Source: Janibacter sp. CX7 (lineage in GTDB: Bacteria; Actinomycetota; Actinomycetes; Actinomycetales; Dermatophilaceae). From it: 64,000 nucleotides of DNA. A program made the translations under genes and the position numbers. Below, in pieces: positions 1-7,662 of this stretch. Under the pieces are notes generated by a model. The model saw only the letters and a list, made by a program, of their open reading frames with translations. It did not search any database and was not told the origin of the DNA. Within the stretch, counting starts at the first letter, position 1. Each line of letters starts with the position of its first letter. Where the stretch lies: assembly GCF_024362365.1 (NCBI RefSeq), contig NZ_CP101464.1, forward strand, positions 682,001 through 746,000, written 5' to 3'.

Positions 1-1
1 C

Positions 2-859
2 GAGGGCCTCGTGCAGATCGCCAAGGACGTCGACTTCGGCGAGCACACCCAGCTGTGGACCCGGGTCAACGCCCTCGACAGCCCGTGGGTCCTCGACGAC
101 CTGACCACCCTCGTCACCGAGGTCGGCGACAAGCTCGACGTCGTCATGGTCCCCAAGGTGCAGGGCCCCGAGGACATCCACTACGTCGACCGTCTCCTCG
201 CGCAGCTCGAGGCGAAGGGGGGCGTGCAGCGCCCGATCATGGTCCACGCGATCCTCGAGACCGCCCGCGGCATGGCCAACGTCGAGGCCATCGCGGGTGC
301 CAGCCCGCGCATGCAGGGCATCTCGCTCGGCCCGGCCGACCTGGCCGCCGACCGCCGGATGAAGACCACCCGCGTCGGTGGCGGCCACCCCGGCTACCTC
401 GTGCGTCAGGACCCCTCGAAGGGAGCCGACGGCACCCCCGACTACCAGGGCCAGCGCACGGTCTTCCAGCAGGACCTGTGGCACTACACGATCGCCCGCA
501 TGGTCGACGCCTGCGCGATGCACGGGATCTTCCCCTTCTACGGCCCCTTCGGCGACATCAAGGACGTCGTGGCCTGCGAGGACCAGTTCCGCAATGCCTT
601 CCTCCTCGGCTGCGTCGGCGCGTGGAGCCTGCACCCGGTGCAGATCGACATCGCCAAGAAGGTCTTCAGCCCGAGTGCCGAGGACGTCGCCCACGCCCGC
701 GAGGTGCGTGACGCGATGCCGAGCGGCGGTGGCGCCGTGATGATCGACGGCAAGATGGAGGACGACGCCAGCTACAAGCAGTGCATGGTCATCCTCGAGC
801 TCGCCGAGCGCCTGTCCGCCAACGACCCCGAGCTCGCCAAGCTCTACGCGGAGGCCTGA
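2..859 (+). CDS. HpcH/HpaI aldolase/CoA-ester lyase, 5'-truncated by window edge
   Basis: Reading frame is open from base 2, so the true start lies upstream; the visible part is 285 codons. It resembles the citrate-lyase-beta/malyl-CoA lyase superfamily, TIM-barrel enzymes that cleave or form beta-hydroxyacyl-CoA thioesters with Mg2+. Visible family features are VMVPKVQG, an acidic ILETARGM segment and the [12 protein letters not shown] stretch, followed by a long C-terminal region as in L-malyl-CoA/beta-methylmalyl-CoA lyases. It is followed after 3 bases by a second, different member of the superfamily, so the two are probably co-transcribed and may form a heteromer or act in sequence. Substrate cannot be fixed from sequence; malyl-, methylmalyl- or citramalyl-CoA are the likely options. 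Superfamily certain, substrate inferred. Confidence 0.85.
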   Translation, partial: EGLVQIAKDVDFGEHTQLWTRVNALDSPWVLDDLTTLVTEVGDKLDVVMVPKVQGPEDIHYVDRLLAQLEAKGGVQRPIMVHAILETARGMANVEAIAGASPRMQGISLGPADLAADRRMKTTRVGGGHPGYLVRQDPSKGADGTPDYQGQRTVFQQDLWHYTIARMVDACAMHGIFPFYGPFGDIKDVVACEDQFRNAFLLGCVGAWSLHPVQIDIAKKVFSPSAEDVAHAREVRDAMPSGGGAVMIDGKMEDDASYKQCMVILELAERLSANDPELAKLYAEA

Positions 860-862
860 GCC

Positions 863-1732
863 ATGACCGAGAGCACCTACACCCCCCGCCGCTCGGTCCT
901 CTACATGCCGAGCTCCAACGCCCGCGCCCTCGACAAGGCGAAGACCCTGCCGGTCGACGCCCTGATCCTCGACCTCGAGGACGCCGTCGGCCCCGACGAC
1001 AAGCCGGCCGCCCGTGAGGCCGCGTGCGCCGCGGTGCGCTCCGGCGAGTACGGCGAGCGTGAGCTGACGATCCGGGTCAACGGCATCGGCACCCAGTGGC
1101 ACGACGAGGACATCGCGGCCGCCTCCCAGGCCGGCCCGCACGGCATCGTCGTGCCCAAGGTCAACACCGCCGACGAGGTCCGCCAGCTCGTCGCCGCGAT
1201 GGAGGCCGCCGGCGCCCCCGAGCACACGAAGCTCTGGGCGATGATCGAGACGCCCGCCGCGATCTTCAACATCCGCGAGATCGCGCAGGCGTCCGACCGT
1301 CTCGTCGCCTTCGTCATGGGCACCAACGACCTCGTCAAGGAGCTGCAGGCCGACCACGTGCCTGGCCGCGCCCCGCTCCTCACGTCGCTGTCGTGGGCGC
1401 TGCTGGCCGCGCGCGAGGCCGGCATCGCGGTCCTCGACGGCGTCTACAACAAGGTCAAGGACCTCGAGGGCTTCACCGCGGAGTGCGAGCAGGGCCGCGA
1501 CATGGGCTTCGACGGCAAGACCCTCATCCACCCCGGCCAGGTCGAGGTGTGCAACTCCACCTTCGCCCCGAGCGAGGAGGCCGTGGAGGAGGCGAAGGGG
1601 GTCCTGCAGGCCTGGGAGGACGGCGCCGGCAAGGGCGTGGTCACCCACAACGGCAAGATGATCGAGAACCTGCACGTCGACATCGCCCGTCGCGTGCTCG
1701 CGACCCACGAGGCGATCGCCGCCCGCGGCTGA
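863..1732 (+). CDS. CitE-like CoA-ester lyase (HpcH/HpaI family)
   Basis: 289 aa, the normal size for stand-alone CitE-like/CLYBL-type enzymes that cleave citramalyl-CoA or related beta-hydroxyacyl-CoAs. Family elements in order: RRSVLYMPSSN at the N-terminus (CoA/substrate arginine), LILDLEDAV (metal-binding acid) near residue 35, VVPKV near 95, AMIETPAAI near 125 (metal-binding glutamate) and the HPGQVEV segment near 218. ATG start 3 bases after the stop of the preceding lyase, so translationally coupled. Mycobacterium CitE-like proteins of this length have been assigned beta-hydroxyacyl-CoA lyase activity, and that is the best general call. No citrate lyase alpha or gamma subunit is nearby, so true citrate lyase is unlikely. 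Confidence 0.88.
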   Translation: MTESTYTPRRSVLYMPSSNARALDKAKTLPVDALILDLEDAVGPDDKPAAREAACAAVRSGEYGERELTIRVNGIGTQWHDEDIAAASQAGPHGIVVPKVNTADEVRQLVAAMEAAGAPEHTKLWAMIETPAAIFNIREIAQASDRLVAFVMGTNDLVKELQADHVPGRAPLLTSLSWALLAAREAGIAVLDGVYNKVKDLEGFTAECEQGRDMGFDGKTLIHPGQVEVCNSTFAPSEEAVEEAKGVLQAWEDGAGKGVVTHNGKMIENLHVDIARRVLATHEAIAARG

Positions 1733-1765
1733 CCCTCGGTTCGCCCCGCCGCAGCCCGGCTGCGC

Positions 1766-1801
1766 ACGACATCCCGCACGCCATCGCGTGCGGGATGTCG
1801 T
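1766..1801 (+). terminator. Intrinsic-type hairpin after the lyase pair
   Basis: Perfect 15-bp stem (1766-1780 with 1787-1801), loop CCATCG, 33 bases after the lyase stop. No U-tract, as is common in high-GC actinomycetes. It separates the lyase operon from the L,D-transpeptidase gene. Confidence 0.75.
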
Positions 1802-1908
1802 CGTCCGGGGGCCGTGCGCCGTGGCGCTATATTTTCCTCATCACCGCGCAACCTGCCGGACGATCCAGGCGTCTGTCCCGGTATCAGCGCTCTCATCAGG
1901 GGGGAAAC

Positions 1909-2613
1909 ATGGACACCATCTCGCTCGACCGCCGCGACCTCTTCCGCGGCGCCGCTGCCACGGCCGTCGCCGGTGGCCTGCTCGTCACGGCCGGGGAGGA
2001 CGCGCACGCAGCCCGCCCCACGACGCTCAAGCAGGGTGACACCGGCTGGTGGGTGCAGAACCTGCAGCAGCGTCTGCTCAAGGCGAAGTTCTGGCTGCGC
2101 ACCGCCAACGGCAGCTACGACCAGACGACCCAGCAGGCCGTCATGGCCCTGCAGAAGGCGCACGGTCTGACCCGTGATGGCGTCGTCGGCCCGCAGACCT
2201 GGTCGGCCGTCTACTCGCCGCGCACCCCGCGGCCCCGCACGACCTCGGCCTTCGAGATCGACAAGACCCGTCAGCTGCAGATCGTCGCCCGCTACGGCTG
2301 GGCCCAGTGGGTCTTCAACACGAGCACCGGCAACGGCGAGCGCTACTGGTCCTCGGCCTCCGGCGCCTACGTCTACGCGACGACCCCGAGCGGCACCTTC
2401 CGCTTCTACCGGGCGATCAACGGCATGCGCAATGCCCCGCTCGGCGAGCTGTGGCGGCCGCGCTACTTCAACGGCGGCATCGCGATCCACGGCTCGCCGT
2501 CGATCCCGGGCTACCCGGCCTCGCACGGCTGCGCCCGACTGAGCGACCCGGCGATCAACTACATCTGGTGGAAGAACCTCGCGCCCATCGGGCGCACGGT
2601 CAAGGTCTACTGA
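1909..2613 (+). CDS. Tat-exported L,D-transpeptidase with peptidoglycan-binding domain
   Basis: 234 aa. The N-terminus has a twin-arginine signal (RRDLFRG at residues 8-14, then an Ala/Val-rich hydrophobic stretch ending at AHA-AR), so the protein is exported folded. Residues ~36-95 form a PG_binding_1 domain (QGDTGWWVQNLQQRL ... DGVVGPQTW). The C-terminal half is a YkuD domain with the diagnostic His194 (AIHGS) and SHGCARL, catalytic Cys208 and Arg210. Such enzymes make 3-3 crosslinks or attach proteins in the peptidoglycan. The ATG is preceded by GGGGGGAAAC and by the AT-rich run TATATTTT near 1830, a plausible promoter region. Hairpins on both sides indicate a monocistronic unit. Confidence 0.9.
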   Translation: MDTISLDRRDLFRGAAATAVAGGLLVTAGEDAHAARPTTLKQGDTGWWVQNLQQRLLKAKFWLRTANGSYDQTTQQAVMALQKAHGLTRDGVVGPQTWSAVYSPRTPRPRTTSAFEIDKTRQLQIVARYGWAQWVFNTSTGNGERYWSSASGAYVYATTPSGTFRFYRAINGMRNAPLGELWRPRYFNGGIAIHGSPSIPGYPASHGCARLSDPAINYIWWKNLAPIGRTVKVY

Positions 2614-2629
2614 CCTTCCACACGACGGG

Positions 2630-2674
2630 CGAAGGGAGATGTCAGCGCACAGCATGCGCTGACATCTCCCTTCG
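2630..2674 (+). terminator. CGAAGGG-based terminator hairpin
   Basis: Perfect 20-bp stem (2630-2649 with 2655-2674), loop CAGCA. The stem base is CGAAGGGAG/CTCCCTTCG, the motif shared by most hairpins in this window. It follows the transpeptidase stop by 16 bases. Confidence 0.85.
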
Positions 2675-2778
2675 TCCGTCTCATCGTGGCCGAGGACACC
2701 CTGAGACTCCGTGGCGGGTGGCGGGGTGCGCTGGGATACTGACCCGGATCCTTGAACCACGAGAGCAAAGGTGGACGC

Positions 2779-3981
2779 ATGTCCCGACTGCAGACGACCG
2801 ACGGACTGACCGAGGAGCAGGTCGACCTGCTGGGCCTGGTCAAGGAGTTCGTCGACGAGCAGATCATCCCGGTCGCGCAGGAGCTCGAGCACGCGGACGA
2901 GTACCCGCAGAAGATCGTCGACCAGATGAAGGAGATGGGGATCTTCGGCCTGATGATCCCCGAGGAGTTCGGTGGGCTCGGCGAGTCCCTCCTCACCTAT
3001 GCGCTGTGCGTCGAGGAGATCGCCCGCGGCTGGATGCCGGTCTCCGGCATCATCAACACCCACTTCATCGTGGCCTACATGATCCTCAAGCACGGCACCG
3101 AGGAGCAGAAGCAGCACTACCTGCCGAAGATGGCCACGGGCGAGATCCGCGGCGCCTTCTCGATGAGCGAGCCGGGGCTCGGCTCCGACGTCGCCGGCAT
3201 CAAGACCAAGGCCGTGCGTGACGGCGACAGCGACGACTGGACGATCAACGGCCAGAAGATGTGGCTGACGAACGGCGCCTCCGCCAACCTCGTCGCGGTG
3301 CTCGTCAAGACCGACCTCGGTCACGACAGCCCGCACAAGAACATGACGACCTTCCTCATCGACAAGACCGAGGGCTTCGGCGAGACCGCCCAGGGCGTCA
3401 CCGTCCCCGGCAAGATCGAGAAGATGGGCTACAAGGGCGTCGACACGACCGAGCTCATCCTCGAGGGCCACAAGACGACGACCGGCCAGATCCTCGGTGG
3501 CGAGCCCGGCAAGGGCTTCTACCAGATGATGGACGGCGTCGAGGTCGGTCGCGTCAACGTCGCCTCCCGCGCCTGCGGCCTGGCGATGCGCGCCTTCGAG
3601 CTCGGCGTCCAGTACGCCCAGCAGCGCGAGACCTTCGGCAAGAAGATCGTCGACCACCAGGCGATCCTCTTCCGCATCGCCGACATGGCGAGCAAGGTCG
3701 AGGCCGCGCACCAGCTGATGGTCAAGGCCGCGCGTCTGAAGGACAAGGGCGAGCGCAACGACCTCGAGGCCGGCATCGCGAAGTACATGGCGGCCGAGTA
3801 CTGCGCCGACGTCGTCAACCAGTCCTTCCGCATCCACGGCGGCTTCGGCTACTCCAAGGAGTACGAGATCGAGCGGATCTACCGCGAGGCCCCGATGCTG
3901 CTCATCGGTGAGGGCACCGCCGAGATCCAGAAGATGATCATCGGCAAGAGCATCCTCAAGGACTACCAGCTCAAGGGGTGA
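2779..3981 (+). CDS. Acyl-CoA dehydrogenase
   Basis: 400 aa, standard length for the flavoprotein family that alpha,beta-desaturates acyl-CoAs and passes electrons to ETF. Seen: the FAD/substrate signature FSMSEPGLGSDVAG near residue 128, MWLTNG near 160, the quinone-binding region RETFGKKIVDHQAI near 286, IHGGFGYSKEYEIERIYR near 353, and the catalytic-base segment IGEGTAEIQ with Glu378. The ATG at 2779 is preferred over an upstream in-frame TTG because AAAGGTGG precedes it. It is alone between two hairpins. The chain-length preference is not readable; nearby CoA-ester lyase and hydratase genes suggest a role in dicarboxyl-CoA or branched acyl-CoA metabolism, which is inference. Confidence 0.93.
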   Translation: MSRLQTTDGLTEEQVDLLGLVKEFVDEQIIPVAQELEHADEYPQKIVDQMKEMGIFGLMIPEEFGGLGESLLTYALCVEEIARGWMPVSGIINTHFIVAYMILKHGTEEQKQHYLPKMATGEIRGAFSMSEPGLGSDVAGIKTKAVRDGDSDDWTINGQKMWLTNGASANLVAVLVKTDLGHDSPHKNMTTFLIDKTEGFGETAQGVTVPGKIEKMGYKGVDTTELILEGHKTTTGQILGGEPGKGFYQMMDGVEVGRVNVASRACGLAMRAFELGVQYAQQRETFGKKIVDHQAILFRIADMASKVEAAHQLMVKAARLKDKGERNDLEAGIAKYMAAEYCADVVNQSFRIHGGFGYSKEYEIERIYREAPMLLIGEGTAEIQKMIIGKSILKDYQLKG

Positions 3982-4027
3982 TGTCCGGGTAGGTGCCCGG
4001 CACCGACACCGCTCGCGCTCGCCCGAT

Positions 4028-4072
4028 CGAAGGGGGCTGGCCGTCACCCAGGTGACGGGCCAGCCCCCTTCG
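4028..4072 (+). terminator. CGAAGGG-based terminator hairpin
   Basis: Left arm 4028-4048, right arm 4051-4072, about 21 pairs with a single bulged C. Stem base is CGAAGGGGGCTGG / CCAGCCCCCTTCG. It lies 46 bases after the acyl-CoA dehydrogenase stop. Confidence 0.8.
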
Positions 4073-4123
4073 TCCATCCGCCCCGTCCACCGGGCCCACA
4101 GGTCGGGGTGGGAGACTGGACCC

Positions 4124-4711
4124 ATGAGCACCCAGCCCGGTATGGCCGCCCACATGCAGCAGTTCCTGCGTCTGGAGTACCCGCGGTCGTTGGCGACCTA
4201 CGACAGCTATGCCGAGGCCCAGCGCGCGGTCGACTTCCTCGCGGACAAGGAGTTCCCGGTCCAGGACGTCATGATCGTCGGCACCGACCTCAAGCAGGTC
4301 GAGCGGGTTCGTGGCCGGCTGACGAGCGGCAAGGTCGTCCTCGGGGGACTGCTCTCCGGCATCTGGATCGGTGTCTTCGTCGGCCTGATCTTCGCGATGT
4401 TCGAAGGGAGCGACGGCCTGCTCCTGCGGCTGGCCTCGACGGTGGCGATGGGCGCGCTCTTCGGTGCCGTGTGGGCCTGGCTCGGCTACCGCTCCACCGG
4501 TGGCCAGCGCGACTTCACCTCGGTGACCCAGGTGGTCGCCTCCCGCTACGAGGTGCTCACCGAGCACCGCCACGCGGCGCGGGCCAACGAGCTGCTGCAC
4601 GAGCTCGACCCGACCCGCGCCGGGCTCGAGCAGCTGCGGCGCAACCAGGAGGCGGCGCGTGCCGCTCAGGAGCAGATGGACCGCGCCCAGCAGCACCCGC
4701 AGCAGGGCTGA
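4124..4711 (+). CDS. General-stress-protein 17M-like membrane protein
   Basis: 195 aa. Residues ~15-60 (RSLATYDSYAEAQRAVDFLADKEF ... VMIVGTDLKQVERV) match the GSP17M/YflT-type N-terminal fold seen in actinobacterial stress proteins. Two hydrophobic segments follow (about 72-96, GLLSGIWIGVFVGLIFAMF, and 103-123), then a basic/Gln-rich C-terminal tail (~150-195) likely to be a short coiled coil. Probably an inner-membrane protein of unknown function. The ATG at 4124 is 6 bases downstream of GAGACT (4112-4117), a possible -10 for a leaderless message, and no clear ribosome-binding site is present. Confidence 0.75.
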   Translation: MSTQPGMAAHMQQFLRLEYPRSLATYDSYAEAQRAVDFLADKEFPVQDVMIVGTDLKQVERVRGRLTSGKVVLGGLLSGIWIGVFVGLIFAMFEGSDGLLLRLASTVAMGALFGAVWAWLGYRSTGGQRDFTSVTQVVASRYEVLTEHRHAARANELLHELDPTRAGLEQLRRNQEAARAAQEQMDRAQQHPQQG

Positions 4712-4751
4712 TCCCGCCCCGCGCGCCCTTCCCCCGGCGGCGGGGCGGGAC

Positions 4752-4757
4752 TAGCGT
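4752..4757 (+). promoter_or_regulatory. -10 box of a leaderless promoter (PIG-L gene)
   Basis: TAGCGT lies 7 bases before the GTG at 4765, so transcription would begin at or next to the start codon; no Shine-Dalgarno sequence is present. Confidence 0.5.
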
Positions 4758-4764
4758 CGTCGGT

Positions 4765-5505
4765 GTGAGCACCCAGCCCGACCTGGCCGCCCTCGACGAG
4801 ACCTCCTTCGACTCCGTGCTGTGCGTCGTCGCCCACCCCGACGACATCGAGTACGGCACCGCCGCCGCTGTCGCGAGGTGGACCGCCGCCGGCAAGCGCG
4901 TGCGCTACTTCCTGCTGACCCGCGGCGAGGCGGGCATCGACACGATGGACCCCGTCGACGCCGCGCCGGCCCGCGCCGACGAGGAGCGCGCGAGCGCGTC
5001 CGTCGTCGGTGTCGAGGAGGTCGAGTTCGGCGACCACCCCGACGGGACCATCGAGTACGGCCTGACCCTGCGGCGCGACATCGCCGCGGCGATCCGGCGG
5101 GCTCGCCCCGACCTCGTCATCGGCACGACCTTCGACGTGACCTTCCCCGGTGGCATCCTCAACCAGGCCGACCACCGGGCCGTGGGTCTGGCAACGGTCG
5201 ACGCGTGCGCCGACGCGGGCAACCGGTGGATCTTCCCCGAGCTCGTCGCCGACGGCCTCGAGCCGTGGCACGTCAAGCTGCTCGCGGTCGGCGGCAGCCA
5301 GCGACCGACGCACTTCGTCGACGTGACGGGCCACCTCGACGACGCGATCGAGTCGCTCGAGGAGCACCGGCTCTACAACGCCGCGCTGCCCGACGACTTC
5401 CCGAAGCCCGCGCAGCTGCTCGGCAACATCCTCGGCGGTGGCGGCCAGGCCGTCGCCGACCCGGCGGTCGAGCACGCGCTGCTGCTCGAGGTCTTCGAGC
5501 GGTAG
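4765..5505 (+). CDS. PIG-L family zinc-dependent deacetylase
   Basis: 246 aa from the GTG at 4765. The N-terminus has the zinc motif AHPDDIEYG (His24, Asp27) and the second zinc element NQADHR (His137), as in the LmbE/MshB/Mca family, which removes acetyl groups from N-acetylglucosaminyl substrates or cleaves mycothiol S-conjugates. Also seen: TRGEAG near 53 and EHRLYN near 200. The protein is somewhat shorter than MshB/Mca (~290 aa), so assignment to mycothiol metabolism is uncertain. The GTG start is chosen because family homology begins directly after it and a TAGCGT -10 sits 7 bases upstream. Confidence 0.85.
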   Translation: MSTQPDLAALDETSFDSVLCVVAHPDDIEYGTAAAVARWTAAGKRVRYFLLTRGEAGIDTMDPVDAAPARADEERASASVVGVEEVEFGDHPDGTIEYGLTLRRDIAAAIRRARPDLVIGTTFDVTFPGGILNQADHRAVGLATVDACADAGNRWIFPELVADGLEPWHVKLLAVGGSQRPTHFVDVTGHLDDAIESLEEHRLYNAALPDDFPKPAQLLGNILGGGGQAVADPAVEHALLLEVFER

Positions 5506-5554
5506 GGGGAACCGGTGCCCCCTTCGTCATGCGCGGGAGGGCGAGAGGGGCAGG

Positions 5555-5619
5555 GGTTGTCGAGTCCCGCGCTGGGTATGTCCCGCGCGTCGCTCGCCAA
5601 CCCACGCGCGGCTCGACAT
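5555..5619. repeat. GTCGAG-type palindromic repeat, left copy (R1)
   Basis: About 65 bp with TTGTCGAG at the left and GGCTCGACA at the right. Bases 5558-5579 are identical to 6645-6666 and the remainder aligns at roughly 75-80% by eye. R1 and R2 (6645-6710) bracket the AbiEi/DUF559-type gene as direct repeats. Confidence 0.75.
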
Positions 5620-5689
5620 GTGGTGCCGGATTCGCGGGCCCTGTGGAGAACGTCGGCCGTCTCCGGGCGGTCTCCGTGATGATCGGGGG

Positions 5690-6619
5690 ATGGACGAGCG
5701 ACTCAGGCGGCGGGCGGAGCGGCAGGCGGGGGTCTTCACGTGGGGTGACGCCCGCGCGTGCCTGCAGGGTGAGCACGACCTGCGCCTCGCCCTGCGGCAG
5801 GGTGAGGCGATCCGGGTGCGCCGCGATGCCTACGTCCTGGCGCAGGCCTGGCAGGGCACCGGACCCGAGGAGCAGCTGGCGCTCGCCACCCGGGCCGTGC
5901 TGCGGACCCGACCGGGTGACCTCGCGAGCCACCAGAGCGCTCTGGCCCTGCACGGCATCTCGCTGTGGGGCCTGCCGGTGCAGACGGTGCAGGTCACGTC
6001 AGCGGTGACACGGTCCCGACGGGACCCCACCCTGCGCATCCACCGCCTGCGAGAGGGGATCGAGCCCACTGAGGTCGAGGGCGTTCCCTGCGTCGCGGTG
6101 GCCGTCGCGCTCGTCCAGGTCGCGCTCTCCGAGAGCACGACCGCCGCCGTCGTGTCGCTGGATCATGCGCTGAAGACCCGTCGGTGCCGGATCGAGCAGG
6201 TGGAGGCTGCCGGGGACCGGCTCGCTCGGGGTCCTCTGCAGCGCGCCCGCCTGCGGGCGGTGATCGACGCGAGCGATGCGAAGTGCGAGTCGGTCGGGGA
6301 GTCCCGCACCCGGATGCTGCTGCGCGAGCTGGACCTCGACCTGCGGAGCCAGGTGCGGATCAGCGACCGCGACGGCAACTTCGTCGGCCGGGTGGACTTC
6401 CTCGTCGGCGACCTGCTCGTCATCGAGTTCGACGGCCTGGTCAAGTACGAGGGGGCCGAGGGCAAGCAGGCCCTGGCCCGGGAGAAGGCGCGCGAGGAAC
6501 GGCTCACCGGGCTCGGCTGCATCGTCATCCGACTCGTCTGGGCGGACCTGGAGCACCCGGAGCGCGTGGAGGCCCGGGTGCAGGAGGCGCTGATGCGGTT
6601 GGCGGCGCGGGCGGCCTGA
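5690..6619 (+). CDS. AbiEi-like N-terminal domain plus DUF559/PD-(D/E)XK-like nuclease domain protein
   Basis: 309 aa. Residues 1-~60 resemble the winged-helix AbiEi antitoxin-type domain (RRAERQAGVFTWGDAR, then QGEAIRVRRDAYVLA). The middle part has SHQSALALHGISLWGLP, typical of this actinobacterial family. The C-terminus (~220-305) has a restriction-endonuclease-like core: D236 in GRVDFL, then E246-F-D248-G with K252, followed by LAREKAREERLTGLGCIVIRLVW, as in DUF559/Vsr-type folds. No toxin gene is adjacent, so it is an orphan. Function unknown; a DNA-binding nuclease is the structural inference. GATGAT (5678-5683) lies 6 bases before the ATG, suggesting leaderless expression. A paralogue lies at 8993, and direct repeats R1/R2 flank this gene. 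Confidence 0.75.
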   Translation: MDERLRRRAERQAGVFTWGDARACLQGEHDLRLALRQGEAIRVRRDAYVLAQAWQGTGPEEQLALATRAVLRTRPGDLASHQSALALHGISLWGLPVQTVQVTSAVTRSRRDPTLRIHRLREGIEPTEVEGVPCVAVAVALVQVALSESTTAAVVSLDHALKTRRCRIEQVEAAGDRLARGPLQRARLRAVIDASDAKCESVGESRTRMLLRELDLDLRSQVRISDRDGNFVGRVDFLVGDLLVIEFDGLVKYEGAEGKQALAREKAREERLTGLGCIVIRLVWADLEHPERVEARVQEALMRLAARAA

Positions 6620-6644
6620 CGGGGACGTCGAGCGGTGCCGGTCC

Positions 6645-6710
6645 TGTCGAGTCCCGCGCTGGGTATTCCACGTGCGGCGCTCGACAACCCGTGCGGCGCT
6701 CGACAACCGG
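6645..6710. repeat. GTCGAG-type palindromic repeat, right copy (R2)
   Basis: Starts 25 bases after the AbiEi/DUF559 stop. It carries TGTCGAGTCCCGCGCTGGG and two tandem 18-bp units (GCGGCGCTCGACAACCCG-like, each ending CTCGACAACC), which can pair with the leading TGTCGAG. See R1 at 5555-5619. Confidence 0.75.
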
Positions 6711-6742
6711 CGCGTGGTCGCCCCCTCCGCGACGAGTGGTGG

Positions 6743-7615
6743 CTACCAGGCGCCGTAGAAGGGCGGCATCTGCGAGGCCTTGCCCGAGTAGACCGGCGTG
6801 CGCTTGTCGAGGAAGGCGGCCACGCCCTCCTTGCCGTCGCCGATGCTCGCGTAGAAGATCGCGAGCGAGTCGACCCGGTGCGCGTCGACCGGGTGGTCGA
6901 GGCCGGCATTGCGGTACATCAGCTGGCGGGTGAGGGCCGTGGCGACCGGCGAGCGGTCCTTGGTCCACCGGTCGGCGAGGGCGATCGCCGCGTCGAGCAG
7001 CTCGTCGGGCTCGTGGACCGAGCGGACCAGGCCTATCTCGAGGGCCCCCTCGGCGTCGATGATGTCGGCCGAGTAGACGAGGTCGAGCGCGTCGGGCATG
7101 CCGACGATGCGGGGGAGGAACCACGACGAGGTCGCCTCGGGCGTGATGCCGATGCGGCCGAAGACGAAGCCGATCCTCCCCTTCGTCGACACGAGTCGGG
7201 CGTCCATCGGCAGGGTCATCGTCGCGCCGATGCCGACCGCGGCGCCGTTGATCGCCGCGATGACCGGCTTGCGGCATGCGTGGATCGCCAGGGCCACCCG
7301 ACCGCCGGTGTCCCGCACGCGGGCCAGGCCGGGGTCCTCGAGGTCCTCCATGTCGGACAGCACCGGCGTGAGGCTCTCGTCGAGACCGAAGACATTGCCC
7401 TCGGCAGTGAGGTCCATGCCCGCGCAGAAGGCGCGGCCCGCGCCGGTGACGACGACCGCGCGCACCGCGTCGTCGTCGTTGACCTCGCGGAAGGTCGCCT
7501 CGAGCTCGTCGGCCATCGTCACCGTGAAGGAGTTCATCGCCTCCGGGCGGTCGAGGGTGACGAGGAGGATCCCGTCGGTGACGCTCAGGGAGATGGTCTC
7601 GTGGTCGGTCCTCAT
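6743..7615 (-). CDS. Enoyl-CoA hydratase/isomerase family protein (crotonase)
   Basis: 290 aa, a little longer than the usual ~260. Crotonase features: LDRPEAMNSF near 20, the CoA oxyanion-hole segment GRAFCAGMDLT near 62 and AAINGAAVGIGATMTLPMDARL near 120 (second oxyanion glycine), then GITPEATSSWFLPRIVG. ATG at 7615 has a good ribosome-binding site (CAGGAGG). It lies downstream of, and in the same direction as, the MaoC-type hydratase gene (47 bases apart), so the two likely form one operon. Exact substrate unknown; hydration or isomerisation of an enoyl-CoA is the family role. Confidence 0.88.
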   Translation of the reverse strand: MRTDHETISLSVTDGILLVTLDRPEAMNSFTVTMADELEATFREVNDDDAVRAVVVTGAGRAFCAGMDLTAEGNVFGLDESLTPVLSDMEDLEDPGLARVRDTGGRVALAIHACRKPVIAAINGAAVGIGATMTLPMDARLVSTKGRIGFVFGRIGITPEATSSWFLPRIVGMPDALDLVYSADIIDAEGALEIGLVRSVHEPDELLDAAIALADRWTKDRSPVATALTRQLMYRNAGLDHPVDAHRVDSLAIFYASIGDGKEGVAAFLDKRTPVYSGKASQMPPFYGAW

Positions 7616-7662
7616 CGGGTGGCCTCCTGGGTGGTGGTGACGGGCGGTGCGCTCCCTTCGCC

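Noticed and set aside
1444..4155. 903-codon open frame on the minus strand
   Set aside because: High-GC shadow across the lyase, transpeptidase and acyl-CoA dehydrogenase genes; its translation is low-complexity Leu/Val/Asp/Gly with no domain.
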